From: Egibacter rhizosphaerae | Lineage (GTDB): Bacteria > Actinomycetota > Nitriliruptoria > Euzebyales > Egibacteraceae | Assembly (NCBI RefSeq): GCF_004322855.1 | Contig: NZ_CP036402.1 | Location: 1,612,001-1,676,000 of the forward strand | DNA: 64,000 bases | Direction: 5' to 3' | In this document: in pieces, positions 26,249-34,973 of the stretch | Position numbering within the stretch: position 1 is the first letter of the stretch | How the letters are laid out: each line of letters begins with the position of its first letter | The notes under the pieces: generated by a model | Told to the model about the DNA's origin: nothing | The model's input: only the letters and a program-made list of their open reading frames with translations | The model's database searches: none | Made by a program: the position numbers and the translations under genes

Positions 26249-26683
26249 TCAGCCGCGGGTTCGCAGTGACCTCCAGTGGCGCTCGGCCTCGAGCCAAACC
26301 TCCAGCGGCATGACGATCGCCGCGACCTCGCGCAGCACGACGTGGCCGTCGTCGGTGCCGTCGACGGCCTGCGCGGCCCGGTCACAGCGTGCCCGGGCCC
26401 GCTCGGTCGCCGTCCGACACCGCTGCCACTCGGCCTCGAGCTCGTCGACACGCCAGTCGGGCATCGCCGCGAGGATCTCGTCGAGCTCGTCGCGCATGAG
26501 GTCCACACCGACCTCGATCGGCGCGCGGGCCGCGCGCCCGACCGGCACGCAAGACTGCATGGCCTCTCGCGCCGCTTGGACCCGCTCGGCCTGGGCCTCG
26601 AACGCGGTGTGGGCGGGCCGCAGGTGCTCGGGTACCGTCCTGGGTCCCGCGCGCAACCGCGCCGCGATCGTTCGCCAGCTCAC
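26249..26683 (-). CDS. Hypothetical helical protein
   Basis: A 144-residue protein rich in Ala, Arg and Glu, probably mostly helical with coiled-coil character (AEWQRCRTATERARARCDRA). Not recognised. GTG 26683 (SWRTIAARLRAG follows) is chosen because a TACCCT -10 box ends just 6 bp upstream, the leaderless arrangement; the frame continues into sequence that looks non-coding. It is divergent from the GNAT-acyl-CoA synthetase gene. Confidence 0.65.
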   Translation of the reverse strand: MSWRTIAARLRAGPRTVPEHLRPAHTAFEAQAERVQAAREAMQSCVPVGRAARAPIEVGVDLMRDELDEILAAMPDWRVDELEAEWQRCRTATERARARCDRAAQAVDGTDDGHVVLREVAAIVMPLEVWLEAERHWRSLRTRG

Positions 26684-26689
26684 GGACCC

Positions 26690-26695
26690 AGGGTA
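26690..26695 (-). promoter_or_regulatory. -10 box TACCCT, leaderless start
   Basis: On the minus strand TACCCT is followed by six bases and then the GTG at 26683. This places the expected transcription start on the start codon. Confidence 0.5.
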
Positions 26696-26731
26696 GGCCA
26701 GAGGCGACCACGGGCGACGCCACCGGGCCCG

Positions 26732-26737
26732 TAGGCT
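26732..26737 (+). promoter_or_regulatory. -10 box TAGGCT upstream of the GNAT-acyl-CoA synthetase gene
   Basis: TAGGCT lies 70 bp before the ATG at 26808; the intervening leader contains GAGGAG shortly before the ATG, so this mRNA would have a normal leader. Confidence 0.4.
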
Positions 26738-26807
26738 GGAGCAACGGGACGTCCGACCACCGCGTCCCCAGCCGGCCGCTCGCCGATCGTGCCGAGGAGC
26801 CCACCCG

Positions 26808-29501
26808 ATGCCACTGTCCAACCTCGCCCGCTACGAGTACGACGCCGTGCTGCGGGACGGCCGAACCGTGCGGATCCGCCCGATCCGCCCGGACGACCTC
26901 GACGCGATGATGGAGTGGTGGTCCAGGCTGTCGCGCGAGACCATCCGCATGCGCTTCTTCGCCCCGCGCTCGATGACCCGCGAGCAGATGCGCTACTTCA
27001 CCGAGGTGGACTTCGACAGCCGCTTCGCGGTCGTCGCCGAGAGCGCGGGGCGCATCCTCGGCGTCAGCCGCTTCGACCGGCTCGACGAGGATCCCACGGC
27101 GGCCGAGTTCGCGGTCGTGGTCGAGGACGCCGAGCAGGGTCGCGGCATCGGCACGCAGCTGCTGCGGGCGCTGCTGCCCCCGGCCGACGAGCTCGGGGTC
27201 AAGTCGTTCACCGGCGACGTGTTGCGCGAGAACGACCGAATGCTGGCCGTCATGCGCGAGGCCGGCCTCGAACCCGCCTATGACGCCGACGGCAACGTCG
27301 TCACGGCGAGGTTCGGTGCCACCCCGACCGAGGAGTTCCTCGCGAGCAGCGACGAGCAGGACCGCCAAGCGGCGGTGGCGGCGCTCACGAGCATAGTGAA
27401 GCCGACGTCGATCGCGGTCGTGGGCGCGAGCCGCAAGCCGACCTCGATCGGCGGTCTCGTGTTCCGCAACCTGCTCGACGGCCACTTCACGGGCGCGGTC
27501 TACCCGGTCAACTCCTCGGCGCCGCACGTGCAGTCGGTCGCGGCCTACCCCAGCCTCGCCGCCTGCCCCACCGTCCCGGACATGGTCCTCGTGTGCGTCC
27601 CGGCACCGCTGGTCGCCGACACCGTCGAGGAGGCGGGCCGCCTCGGCAGCAAGGCCATCGTGATCATCTCGGCGGGCTTCAGCGAGGTCGGCGAGGAGGG
27701 TGCGGCCGAGGAGAAACGCGTGATGGGGATCGCCCGCGCGTACGGCGCTCGGGTCGTGGGGCCGAACTGCATGGGTGTCCTCAACGCGTCCGAGGCGGTG
27801 CGGATGAACGGCACGTTCAGCCAGGTGTTCCCCGATCCGGGGCGCATCTCGTTCTCCAGCCAGTCCGGAGCGCTCGGCCTCTCCATCCTGTCCGCCACCC
27901 AGAACCGCGGCCTCGGGATCAGTTCGTTCGCCTCGATCGGCAACAAAGCCGACATCAGCGGCAACGACCTGCTGCAGTACTGGGAGAGCGACCCCGACAC
28001 CGAAGTGATCCTCCTCTACCTGGAGTCCTTCGGCAACCCCCGCAAGTTCGGCCGGATCGCCCGCCGCATCGGACGTCAGAAGCCCATCGTCGCCGTGAAG
28101 TCGGGCCGCACGAGCGCGGGGGTACGGGCGGCCTCGAGCCACACGGGCGCGCTCGCCGCGGGTGACGTCGCCGTGGACGCGCTCTTCCGACAGGCCGGCG
28201 TCATCCGGGTCGACACCCTCGAGCAGCTGTTCGGGACGGCGAGCGTCCTCGCGGACCAGCCTGCCCCACGGGGCAACCGCGTCGCGATCCTCTCGAACGG
28301 TGGTGGCCCCGGCATCCTCGCGGCGGATGCCTGCGAGTCGAACGGTCTGGAGGTGCCCGAGCTGGCGCCACAGACGCTCGAGGCGCTCGGTGAGTTCCTC
28401 CCGGCCGAGGCCGGCATCCGCAACCCGGTCGACATGGTCGCGAGCGCCACCGCCGAGGACTACGGCCACGCGCTGCGAGTGCTCGCCGAGGATCCGCACG
28501 TCGACGCCGTCATGGTGATCTTCATCCCGCCGATCGTCACACGCGCCAACGACGTCGCGCGGGAGTTGCAGGTCGCGCAGCGCGACCACCTGGATCCACA
28601 GATCCCGGTCCTCGGCGTGTTCATGTCCGAGGGCGGGACCCCACAGGAACTCCTCGACGCGCGGATCCCCGACTTCGATTTCCCCGAGGACGCCGCCGCG
28701 GCACTGGGCCGGATCGCCCAGTACGGCGCGTGGCGGCGTCGCCCGCTCGGCAACGTCGTCGACATCCACGACGCGGACGTGCCCGCGGCCCGAGCCGTGG
28801 TGGACGAGGCACTGGGCGGGACCCGCGACGAGGCGTGGCTCGACGCCTGGCAGGCGGACCGGCTGCTGCGCGCGTTCGGGATCGAGACCGCGCCGGCCCG
28901 GGTCGTCCACGACCCCGAGGAGGCCGCCGAGGCCCAGCGGCAGCTCGGGGGCGAGGTGGCGGCGAAGGTCGCGGCCCCGGTGCACAAGTCCGACATCGGT
29001 GGCGTCAAGTTGGGCCTCACCACGCCCGAAGCGACCGCCGAAGCAGTGCGGGCCATGCACGCCGAGCTGGTCCAGGCGAAACGGGAGGAGATCGCGGCGC
29101 AGGGGTTCCTGATCCAACGGATGGTCGGCAGCGGCGTCGAGATGGTCGTGGGCGTGAGCCACGACAAGACGTTCGGGCCCATCCTCATGGCAGGCATGGG
29201 CGGCACGCTCGTCGAGCTGCTTCGTGACGTGAGCGTGCGCATCCACCCGCTGACCGACACCGATGTCGAGGAGATGCTCACCAGCCTGCGCGGCTACCCG
29301 TTGCTGACCGGATACCGCGGCGGTGAAGCGGTCGACGTCGACGCCTTCAGGACCCTGCTGTTCCGCATGTCCGCGCTGGTCGAGGAGGTCCCCGAGATCG
29401 ACGACGTCGACCTCAACCCCGTGTTCGTGCACCGGAAGGGGATCGCAGCCGTCGACGCGAGGATCAAGCTCGCGGCCGAGCATCCTCGGCCGCGACGCTA
29501 A
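26808..29501 (+). CDS. GNAT acetyltransferase-NDP-forming acyl-CoA synthetase fusion
   Basis: An 897-residue fusion. Residues 15-165 are a GNAT domain (RIRPIRPDDLDAMMEWWSRL; acetyl-CoA loop EQGRGIGTQLL). Residues 195-650 are the CoA-binding and ligase domains with the phospho-histidine in ASSHTGALAAG (His445). Residues 670-890 are an ATP-grasp domain (VAAPVHKSDIGGVKLG, VEMVVGVSHDKTFGP). Related proteins, such as E. coli PatZ, acetylate lysines of metabolic enzymes including acetyl-CoA synthetase; there the GNAT domain is C-terminal, here N-terminal. It may both make acyl-CoA and acylate proteins. RBS GAGGAG precedes the ATG. Confidence 0.92.
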   Translation: MPLSNLARYEYDAVLRDGRTVRIRPIRPDDLDAMMEWWSRLSRETIRMRFFAPRSMTREQMRYFTEVDFDSRFAVVAESAGRILGVSRFDRLDEDPTAAEFAVVVEDAEQGRGIGTQLLRALLPPADELGVKSFTGDVLRENDRMLAVMREAGLEPAYDADGNVVTARFGATPTEEFLASSDEQDRQAAVAALTSIVKPTSIAVVGASRKPTSIGGLVFRNLLDGHFTGAVYPVNSSAPHVQSVAAYPSLAACPTVPDMVLVCVPAPLVADTVEEAGRLGSKAIVIISAGFSEVGEEGAAEEKRVMGIARAYGARVVGPNCMGVLNASEAVRMNGTFSQVFPDPGRISFSSQSGALGLSILSATQNRGLGISSFASIGNKADISGNDLLQYWESDPDTEVILLYLESFGNPRKFGRIARRIGRQKPIVAVKSGRTSAGVRAASSHTGALAAGDVAVDALFRQAGVIRVDTLEQLFGTASVLADQPAPRGNRVAILSNGGGPGILAADACESNGLEVPELAPQTLEALGEFLPAEAGIRNPVDMVASATAEDYGHALRVLAEDPHVDAVMVIFIPPIVTRANDVARELQVAQRDHLDPQIPVLGVFMSEGGTPQELLDARIPDFDFPEDAAAALGRIAQYGAWRRRPLGNVVDIHDADVPAARAVVDEALGGTRDEAWLDAWQADRLLRAFGIETAPARVVHDPEEAAEAQRQLGGEVAAKVAAPVHKSDIGGVKLGLTTPEATAEAVRAMHAELVQAKREEIAAQGFLIQRMVGSGVEMVVGVSHDKTFGPILMAGMGGTLVELLRDVSVRIHPLTDTDVEEMLTSLRGYPLLTGYRGGEAVDVDAFRTLLFRMSALVEEVPEIDDVDLNPVFVHRKGIAAVDARIKLAAEHPRPRR

Positions 29502-29554
29502 CGGGCTCGGCGTCCCGCGCGCCCGGCTTGTTCCCGTTCGACCGGCCGGGCCGC

Positions 29555-29560
29555 TACCCT
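29555..29560 (+). promoter_or_regulatory. -10 box TACCCT upstream of the SARP gene
   Basis: TACCCT followed by an AT-rich TAGTACT in a GC-rich gap, 91 bp before the SARP start. No convincing -35 element was found. Confidence 0.35.
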
Positions 29561-29650
29561 TAGTACTGGAGCGGGCGCGCGGCGCAACCGCGCGGGACAG
29601 GCGGTCGACTCGGAGGACGTACGACGAACCCGAAGGCGGATCGATCAGCG

Positions 29651-32110
29651 GTGCCGTGGCGGTTCACGCTGCTGGGACCGCTGCGTCTGCACGTGCACGG
29701 CGCGCCGGTCCGACCGCCGGCACCGCGCCTGCAGCCGCTCCTCGCCTATCTCGCGCTCACGCCGGAGCCGGTGACACGCGAGGAGCTCGCGGTGACGCTC
29801 GCGCCCGGCGGCGGCGTCCCCGCGGGACGCCGCCGGGTCAGCCAACTGCTGTTCGCCCTGCGCCGCGCGCTCCCGGACCTGCCGCTGTCGGTCGACGGGG
29901 AGTTCGTGGCCCTGCCCCCCGAGCAACGGTGGGTCGACGGGGAGCGGCTGCGAACGATCGACCCCGCGAGTGAGCCCGACACCGCGACCGCGGTGCTGCT
30001 GGGGATCGAGGGCGAACTGCTGCAGGGCGTCGACTGCGACATCAGCCCCGGGGGCGAGTGGCTCGAGCGCGCCCGGCGCGCGTTCGAGGAGGCCGATCGC
30101 ACCGCGTGTCGGGAGACCGTCCGGCAGCTGCTCGCACGCGGTCGTGACGACGAGGCGGTCATGCTCCTGCGGGCCGCGGTGGCTCGCCACCCGTTCCGGG
30201 AGGCGGACGCGATCCAGCTCGCCGAGCTCCTCGCGATGCGCGGCGACCGAGCGGACGCGCTCGGGGTCCTCGACGGACTCGAGGCGAGCCTGCAGGGCTA
30301 CGGACTGGCGCCCGATGCCCGCGCCGCACAGCTTCGCGAGGAGCTCGTCGCCGGGAGGGTGGCCGCGCACGTCCGCGAAGTGCCGGGGCCTGAACGGGCA
30401 GCCGACGGCGTGAAGGCCGCGGCCGGTGCGGGGGACTTCGCCCTGGGTGCCCGGCTTCTCCGTGAGGTCGAGCACCGCCGGGACGTTCCCCCGGCCGAAC
30501 GTCGGCTGGCCGCCGCACAGCTGGCGATCGCTCGCGAGGAGGAGTCCCGCGCCGAATCGCTGCTTTTCGGGTGTGACGGATCCGATCCGCGGGTGCTCGT
30601 GGCCTCCGCGGCGGTGGCCCGCACCCGCCACGATCACCGCCGCGCCACCGAGCTGGCCACCGAGGCCGTGCTCGCGACCAGCGGGCACGACGCACGCCCG
30701 GACGACCGGATCGACGCGCTCGTCGAGCTCACGGCCGCCCGCGGGCTGGGCGCCGAGGGGCGTCGCGCGCTCGAGAGCGCCGACGGCGCCGTGGCGACCG
30801 CCCGCGCGAGCGGTCGCGGCCTCGCCCGAGCGTTGCTCGCCCGAGCGATCGAACTGCACCGGCAGGTCCGCCTCACCGACGCGCGACCGTTGCTCACGGA
30901 CGTGCTCCGGCTCAGCGAACAGCAGGGCCTCGCCCTCGACCGGGCGATGGCGCTGCACTACCTCGGCACGCTCTGCAACCTCACCGGGGAGTTGCCTCGG
31001 GCCCTGGCCCTACAGGAGGAGGAGGTGCAGCTTCGGCGCGACCTGGCCCTCGACCGCAGCGAGGCGATCGCGCTCACCGACCTCGCGAGCACCCGGTTGA
31101 AGCTCGGGGATCTCGAGCGAGGTCTGCGCGACACCCAGTTGGCCGTCGAGCTCGCGGACGGTCGCGACGACCCGCACACCCGCGCTCGGACACGACTCTT
31201 CCGTGCGTTCGCCCTGCACTGCGCCTCGGAGGACCACAACGTCGAGGCCCTGGCCAGGGTCCAGGAGGCCCTGGCGATCCATCGCGAGCACGTCGACCGG
31301 ACGACCTGGGTGGAGGGCGCGCTCCATCTCCTGCGCGCGCAACTGCGCGGGCGGCTCGGGCAGCCCGAGGCAGCCCTGGCTGACACGGAGGAGGCCGCCG
31401 CCGTGTTCGAGGGTCGCGGCGAACCGGAGGTGCTGCCCCGGGTCTCGACGGTCCGCGCGCTGCTCCTGCTCGAACTGGGACGCACCCCCGAGGCCGTCCA
31501 CGCCTCCCGGGAGGCGGTCCTCGCGGTCCTCGAGCAGGCCGCCGAGGGCGACCATCTGCCGGTGTTCTGGTTCGCGCACGCGCTCACCACCGCGGCGAGC
31601 GGCGATCAGGCCCGAGCTCGCGAGCATCTCGCGACCGCGTGGACCCATCTGCGCGAGCTCCTCCAGCTCGCCGAGGACGCCGAGCAGCGCCGGATGATGC
31701 TCGATCGCGACCCCACCACCCGGGCGCTGGTGGCCACGGCGAGACAGTGGGGGGTGGGCGACCGGGAAGCGCTCGTGACGATCACCGACCGGCCGAGCGG
31801 GACCTCCCGGCGGGCCGCGGTGAACGCGCCTGCGCCGATCCCGGCCCGGCCCGCACACGAGGGGGAGAGGGGCGCGGCCGGTGAACCCGGCCTCGAGACC
31901 TCGTCGGCGAACGGCCACGATGTCGCGGTCCGGCGCGCCGAGCTGGGCGGCCTCCTGCAGCAAGCGGAGCGCTCCGGGCTGCGGCCGAACGTCACCGAGC
32001 TCGCCCGCCGATTGGGGGTGAGCTCGCGCACGATCAAGCGCGACCTCGCCACGCTGCGTCGTCGTGGCGGTGAGCACATCACCGAGCAGGCACGGACGGC
32101 GGCGACCTGA
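29651..32110 (+). CDS. SARP/AfsR-type regulator with BTAD, TPR region and C-terminal HTH
   Basis: An 819-residue regulator. Residues 1-90 form an OmpR/PhoB-like winged helix of the SARP class (RFTLLGPLRLHVHGAPVRPP, REELAVTLAP). Residues 100-230 are a bacterial transcriptional activation domain. Residues 250-700 are helical TPR-like repeats (ALHYLGTLCNLTGELPRALA). Residues 765-810 hold a second HTH (NVTELARRLGVSSRTIKRDL), which is unusual for SARPs. It lacks an evident NTPase domain. SARPs normally activate secondary-metabolite clusters, but no such cluster is nearby. GTG 29651 is the assumed start; the RBS is weak. Confidence 0.85.
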   Translation: MPWRFTLLGPLRLHVHGAPVRPPAPRLQPLLAYLALTPEPVTREELAVTLAPGGGVPAGRRRVSQLLFALRRALPDLPLSVDGEFVALPPEQRWVDGERLRTIDPASEPDTATAVLLGIEGELLQGVDCDISPGGEWLERARRAFEEADRTACRETVRQLLARGRDDEAVMLLRAAVARHPFREADAIQLAELLAMRGDRADALGVLDGLEASLQGYGLAPDARAAQLREELVAGRVAAHVREVPGPERAADGVKAAAGAGDFALGARLLREVEHRRDVPPAERRLAAAQLAIAREEESRAESLLFGCDGSDPRVLVASAAVARTRHDHRRATELATEAVLATSGHDARPDDRIDALVELTAARGLGAEGRRALESADGAVATARASGRGLARALLARAIELHRQVRLTDARPLLTDVLRLSEQQGLALDRAMALHYLGTLCNLTGELPRALALQEEEVQLRRDLALDRSEAIALTDLASTRLKLGDLERGLRDTQLAVELADGRDDPHTRARTRLFRAFALHCASEDHNVEALARVQEALAIHREHVDRTTWVEGALHLLRAQLRGRLGQPEAALADTEEAAAVFEGRGEPEVLPRVSTVRALLLLELGRTPEAVHASREAVLAVLEQAAEGDHLPVFWFAHALTTAASGDQARAREHLATAWTHLRELLQLAEDAEQRRMMLDRDPTTRALVATARQWGVGDREALVTITDRPSGTSRRAAVNAPAPIPARPAHEGERGAAGEPGLETSSANGHDVAVRRAELGGLLQQAERSGLRPNVTELARRLGVSSRTIKRDLATLRRRGGEHITEQARTAAT

Positions 32111-32157
32111 GCTCCGGCCGTGCCACGGGCCGTGGCCGGGGCGGCCTCGCCGGCCGA

Positions 32158-32694
32158 CTACGCCTCCTCGTGCTCGGCGGAGGTACCCAGCCAGGCCAGC
32201 GGATCGGTTCCCTCCGGGGTGGTCGCCGTGGCGAGGGGCAAGGCCCCCACGTCGTCCGACACCGTGACGAGGGCGAGCAGATCCCCTGCTGCCACGAACC
32301 GGACGACCGCCGCACGGGACCAGCGGCCCTCGTCGTCCGGCAGCCAGGCCATGGCGCAGAGCTCGTCGTCGAGCACCGCCCTGGTCAGCACCACCCCCGG
32401 TGATCGCTCCCAGACCGCGGTGAGTTCGTCGGCGAGCACCTCGAATCCGTCACCGGGCAGGTCCGGACACTCCACATCCGCACGGCAGAGGCCCTGGACG
32501 GCGTCGAGGTCGCGATCGTTGAAGGCGTCGACGAAATCGTCGCGGAGGGCGTTGAGCGTGGCGTCCACTCGAGGAGTGGCGGAGTCCCAATCGCTCATCT
32601 CGGTCTCGGCCGCCGCATCGGGGCGCACCCACAGGTCGTCCTCGACCGCGACGGCCGCCGGGTCGAATCGCGCACTCGGGGCGGTCGGACGCAT
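32158..32694 (-). CDS. Hypothetical protein, possibly SnoaL/NTF2-like
   Basis: A 178-residue acidic protein. The stretch LRDDFVDAFNDRDLDAVQGL followed by an alternating strand pattern (ELCAMAWLPDD, AAVVRFVAAGDLLALVTV) resembles the cone-shaped SnoaL/NTF2 fold, but the match is weak. ATG 32694 has a GGAGGGGG site directly upstream and is preferred over the longer frame. It converges with the SARP gene. Confidence 0.65.
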   Translation of the reverse strand: MRPTAPSARFDPAAVAVEDDLWVRPDAAAETEMSDWDSATPRVDATLNALRDDFVDAFNDRDLDAVQGLCRADVECPDLPGDGFEVLADELTAVWERSPGVVLTRAVLDDELCAMAWLPDDEGRWSRAAVVRFVAAGDLLALVTVSDDVGALPLATATTPEGTDPLAWLGTSAEHEEA

Positions 32695-32901
32695 GCCCCC
32701 TCCTTCGCGCCCGAGGGTTCGAGCGCTGCGACGGACCTCGGGCCGCGCCTGCAGGATGGCGCACCGACGGGGTAAAGGAAAGGGGCCGGGTGGGCGGTGT
32801 CCGCCGAGCGGATCACCGAGCCCGAGCTGCGAACCATGACGAAAATCGCGTCCAGACATCTTCTCTGCCAGTCGTGATTACGCGTCAAGCACTTCGCGCG
32901 T

Positions 32902-32907
32902 TAGACT
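32902..32907 (+). promoter_or_regulatory. -10 box TAGACT
   Basis: TAGACT in an AT-richer gap, 41 bp upstream of the ATG at 32949. A standard leader with GGAGGAA follows. Confidence 0.4.
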
Positions 32908-32948
32908 GTGGGTGCCCTGGACGTTTCTAATCCTGGCGGAGGAACCCA

Positions 32949-33509
32949 ATGGCAACGAAGACGCAGGATGAAGCTGTCCGGAACTATCTCGTGGCGTTGC
33001 GGGATCCGGACGCGATGCGTGATGACGAGCGCCTCGCGGAGCTGAAACGGAAGATCGAGGAAACCGACGACGAACTCGAACGTTTGCGACTGCGGCAGGA
33101 GGTACTCGACGCCGAGCGTCCGCCGGTCGAGCAGTTCGAGCAGGCGTTCATCAAGCATGCGAAAGCCTGGGCCGAGCAGCACGGGATCAGCGACCGTGCG
33201 TTCCAAGCCGAGGGGGTACCGCCACGGGTGCTCCGGAAGGCCGGCTTCACGGGGGTGCGTGGTGGCGACGGCCGCCGGACCAGCGGCACGCGTCGACAGC
33301 GCCGCAGTCGGGTCTCGGCCGACGAGGTCCGCAAGGCGCTGCCCAAGGGCACGTTCACGATCAAGCAGGTCGAGGAGGCCACGGGTGCGTCCGCGGCCGT
33401 GGTACGTCGCGTCGTGCAGGAGGAGGTCGAGGCCGGACGGGTGAGCGACCAGGGTTCGGATCCGGACCACAAGGGCCCCGGCCGGGCTCCGCGGCTCTAC
33501 CACCGGTAG
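32949..33509 (+). CDS. Conserved hypothetical protein with coiled coil and probable winged-HTH
   Basis: A 186-residue protein. Residues 20-65 are strongly coiled-coil (RLAELKRKIEETDDELERLR). Residues 66-105 include KHAKAWAEQHGISDRAFQAE, resembling small actinobacterial proteins of unknown role. Residues 115-175 are basic and look like a winged helix (FTIKQVEEATGASAAVVRRV, VEAGRVSDQG). DNA or RNA binding is likely but inferred. The ATG has an excellent GGAGGAA site. Codon use here is slightly less GC-biased than in neighbours. Confidence 0.75.
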   Translation: MATKTQDEAVRNYLVALRDPDAMRDDERLAELKRKIEETDDELERLRLRQEVLDAERPPVEQFEQAFIKHAKAWAEQHGISDRAFQAEGVPPRVLRKAGFTGVRGGDGRRTSGTRRQRRSRVSADEVRKALPKGTFTIKQVEEATGASAAVVRRVVQEEVEAGRVSDQGSDPDHKGPGRAPRLYHR

Positions 33510-33549
33510 CGCGACCCCCACACGATCGCGTTCACGGCACGTACCGGCC

Positions 33550-34113
33550 GTGTCGGACGAAGCAGCGCGAGTCGAAACGTTCGCGGTCGTGCGCCATCCC
33601 TCGGGAGGGCCGCTGCCCGACATCGGCCGTCCCGGCATCGCCCTGCTCCTGTGCGGCATCAACCCCGGCACGACATCCGGCACGCAGGGCTGCCACTTCG
33701 CCGGGCCGAGCAACCGGTTCTGGCGGGCGCTCGCCGACGCCGGACTCACCTCACGGCGTCTCCGCCCCTCCGAGCAGGACCTCCTGCCCGCCTTCGGGAT
33801 CGGACTCACGAACCTGTGCCCTCGCACGACCACGAGGGCCAGCGAGGTGTCCGCGGACGAGTTGCGCGGGGGGGCGGCCCGCCTGCGCCGCCTCGCTGCC
33901 GACTGGCGGCCACGGGTGGTCGCCGTGCTCGGCGTCACCGCGTTCCGCGTGGCCTTCGAGCGCCCGGACGCGCGCGTGGGTCCTCAGAACGACCCCCCGG
34001 GGTGGTGGGTCCTGCACAACCCCAGCGGCCTGAACGCCCACGCCACGCCGGCCGAACACGCGCAGAGTTTGCGCACGGCAGGGCGTGCAGCGGGGCTAAT
34101 CGTCGACGCATAG
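33550..34113 (+). CDS. mug: Mismatch-specific DNA glycosylase (Mug/TDG family)
   Basis: A 187-residue uracil-DNA-glycosylase superfamily protein. The catalytic-loop motif GINPGTTSGTQGCHFAGPSN followed by RFW and the second motif NPSGLNAH identify the Mug/TDG branch, which removes uracil or thymine mispaired with guanine, useful in a GC-rich genome. The GTG at 33550 is the assumed start; no clear RBS is seen. Confidence 0.9.
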   Translation: MSDEAARVETFAVVRHPSGGPLPDIGRPGIALLLCGINPGTTSGTQGCHFAGPSNRFWRALADAGLTSRRLRPSEQDLLPAFGIGLTNLCPRTTTRASEVSADELRGGAARLRRLAADWRPRVVAVLGVTAFRVAFERPDARVGPQNDPPGWWVLHNPSGLNAHATPAEHAQSLRTAGRAAGLIVDA

Positions 34114-34179
34114 GCTGGAGGATCCGCGCCCGACGGAAGGCGACAACGCGGGGATGGCTGGCCTCGCAACGCCCCGTGG

Positions 34180-34806
34180 TCAGTGCGGCTCGGCGCCCGC
34201 CAATAGGCGCGCGGCCGGCATCAGACTCCGAATGCGGGAGAGCGTGGTCCGGGCCAGCACCCTCGCGGCATCACGGTCACCCGGCCTCACCGCAGGCGGA
34301 GGCCACAGTGGCGGGCCGATTGCCACTCCCGCCGGCGTGCGGACCGCGCGCTGCCGCTGCCCCTCACCCGCACGCGCGAGACCCCACGAAGCGATCGGCA
34401 CGATCGGGACCCCGGCCGCGATGGCGAGACGACCGATCCCCGGGCGGGCCTCGACGGGCCGGTCGACGGTGATGCGGCCCTCCGGGTAGAGCAGCACGAG
34501 CTCCCCGTCGGCGAGACGGCGCCGCGCTCCGGCCAGCGCCTCCCCGCCGCGTCCACGCTGCACGGGGATCTGACGGCCCACCCGCAGGAAGGGGCCGGCC
34601 ACGGAATGCTCGAACGCGCCGGCCGCGACCATCCCGCGCACGCGCCGACCGCCGGCTCGGTGGGCCAGCGCGGCCATGACGACCGGGTCCTCGTAGGAGA
34701 CGTGGTTGGGCGCGAGCAAGGCCGGGCCGGCCGGGGGGATGTGCCCGAGCCCGCGGACCCGTAACCGGTACCGCCCCCGGACCCACAGATCGAGTACGCG
34801 GACCAC
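34180..34806 (-). CDS. Lysophospholipid acyltransferase family protein (PlsC-like)
   Basis: A 208-residue membrane-associated acyltransferase. The catalytic H-x4-D motif is in APNHVSYEDPV and the second motif is LYPEGRIT. The family adds the second acyl chain to lysophosphatidic acid or acylates other lipids. The GTG at 34806 is the first start codon in frame; the region upstream is a repeat array, so the N-terminus is uncertain. It follows pckA by about 170 bp on the same strand. Confidence 0.85.
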   Translation of the reverse strand: MVRVLDLWVRGRYRLRVRGLGHIPPAGPALLAPNHVSYEDPVVMAALAHRAGGRRVRGMVAAGAFEHSVAGPFLRVGRQIPVQRGRGGEALAGARRRLADGELVLLYPEGRITVDRPVEARPGIGRLAIAAGVPIVPIASWGLARAGEGQRQRAVRTPAGVAIGPPLWPPPAVRPGDRDAARVLARTTLSRIRSLMPAARLLAGAEPH

Positions 34807-34846
34807 CGCGGCGTAGACCGGCTCACGGTCGGGTGCGGGGTCGGAG

Positions 34847-34963
34847 GGATTCCGGTCCGACCGGGCCGGGCGGGCCGACCGGGCCGGGCGGGCCGACCGA
34901 GCCGACCGGGCCGACCGGGCCGACCGGGCCGGCCGGTGGGCGCGATCCGGCCGACCGGAATCC
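34847..34963. repeat. 9-bp tandem repeat array flanked by an 11-bp inverted repeat
   Basis: About nine imperfect 9-bp units (GACCGGGCC and GGGCGGGCC variants) fill 34856-34936. The array is bracketed by a perfect inverted repeat, GGATTCCGGTC at 34847-34857 and GACCGGAATCC at 34953-34963. It lies just after the pckA stop and before the acyltransferase, so it may be an RNA structure ending or stabilising the pckA transcript. Confidence 0.85.
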
Positions 34964-34973
34964 GATTCGGGGA

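Noticed and set aside
26382-29483. A 1,033-codon minus-strand open frame
   Set aside because: It lies antisense to the GNAT-acyl-CoA synthetase gene in a register where high GC at third positions removes stops; the product is Arg/His/Asp-rich and has no recognisable domain.
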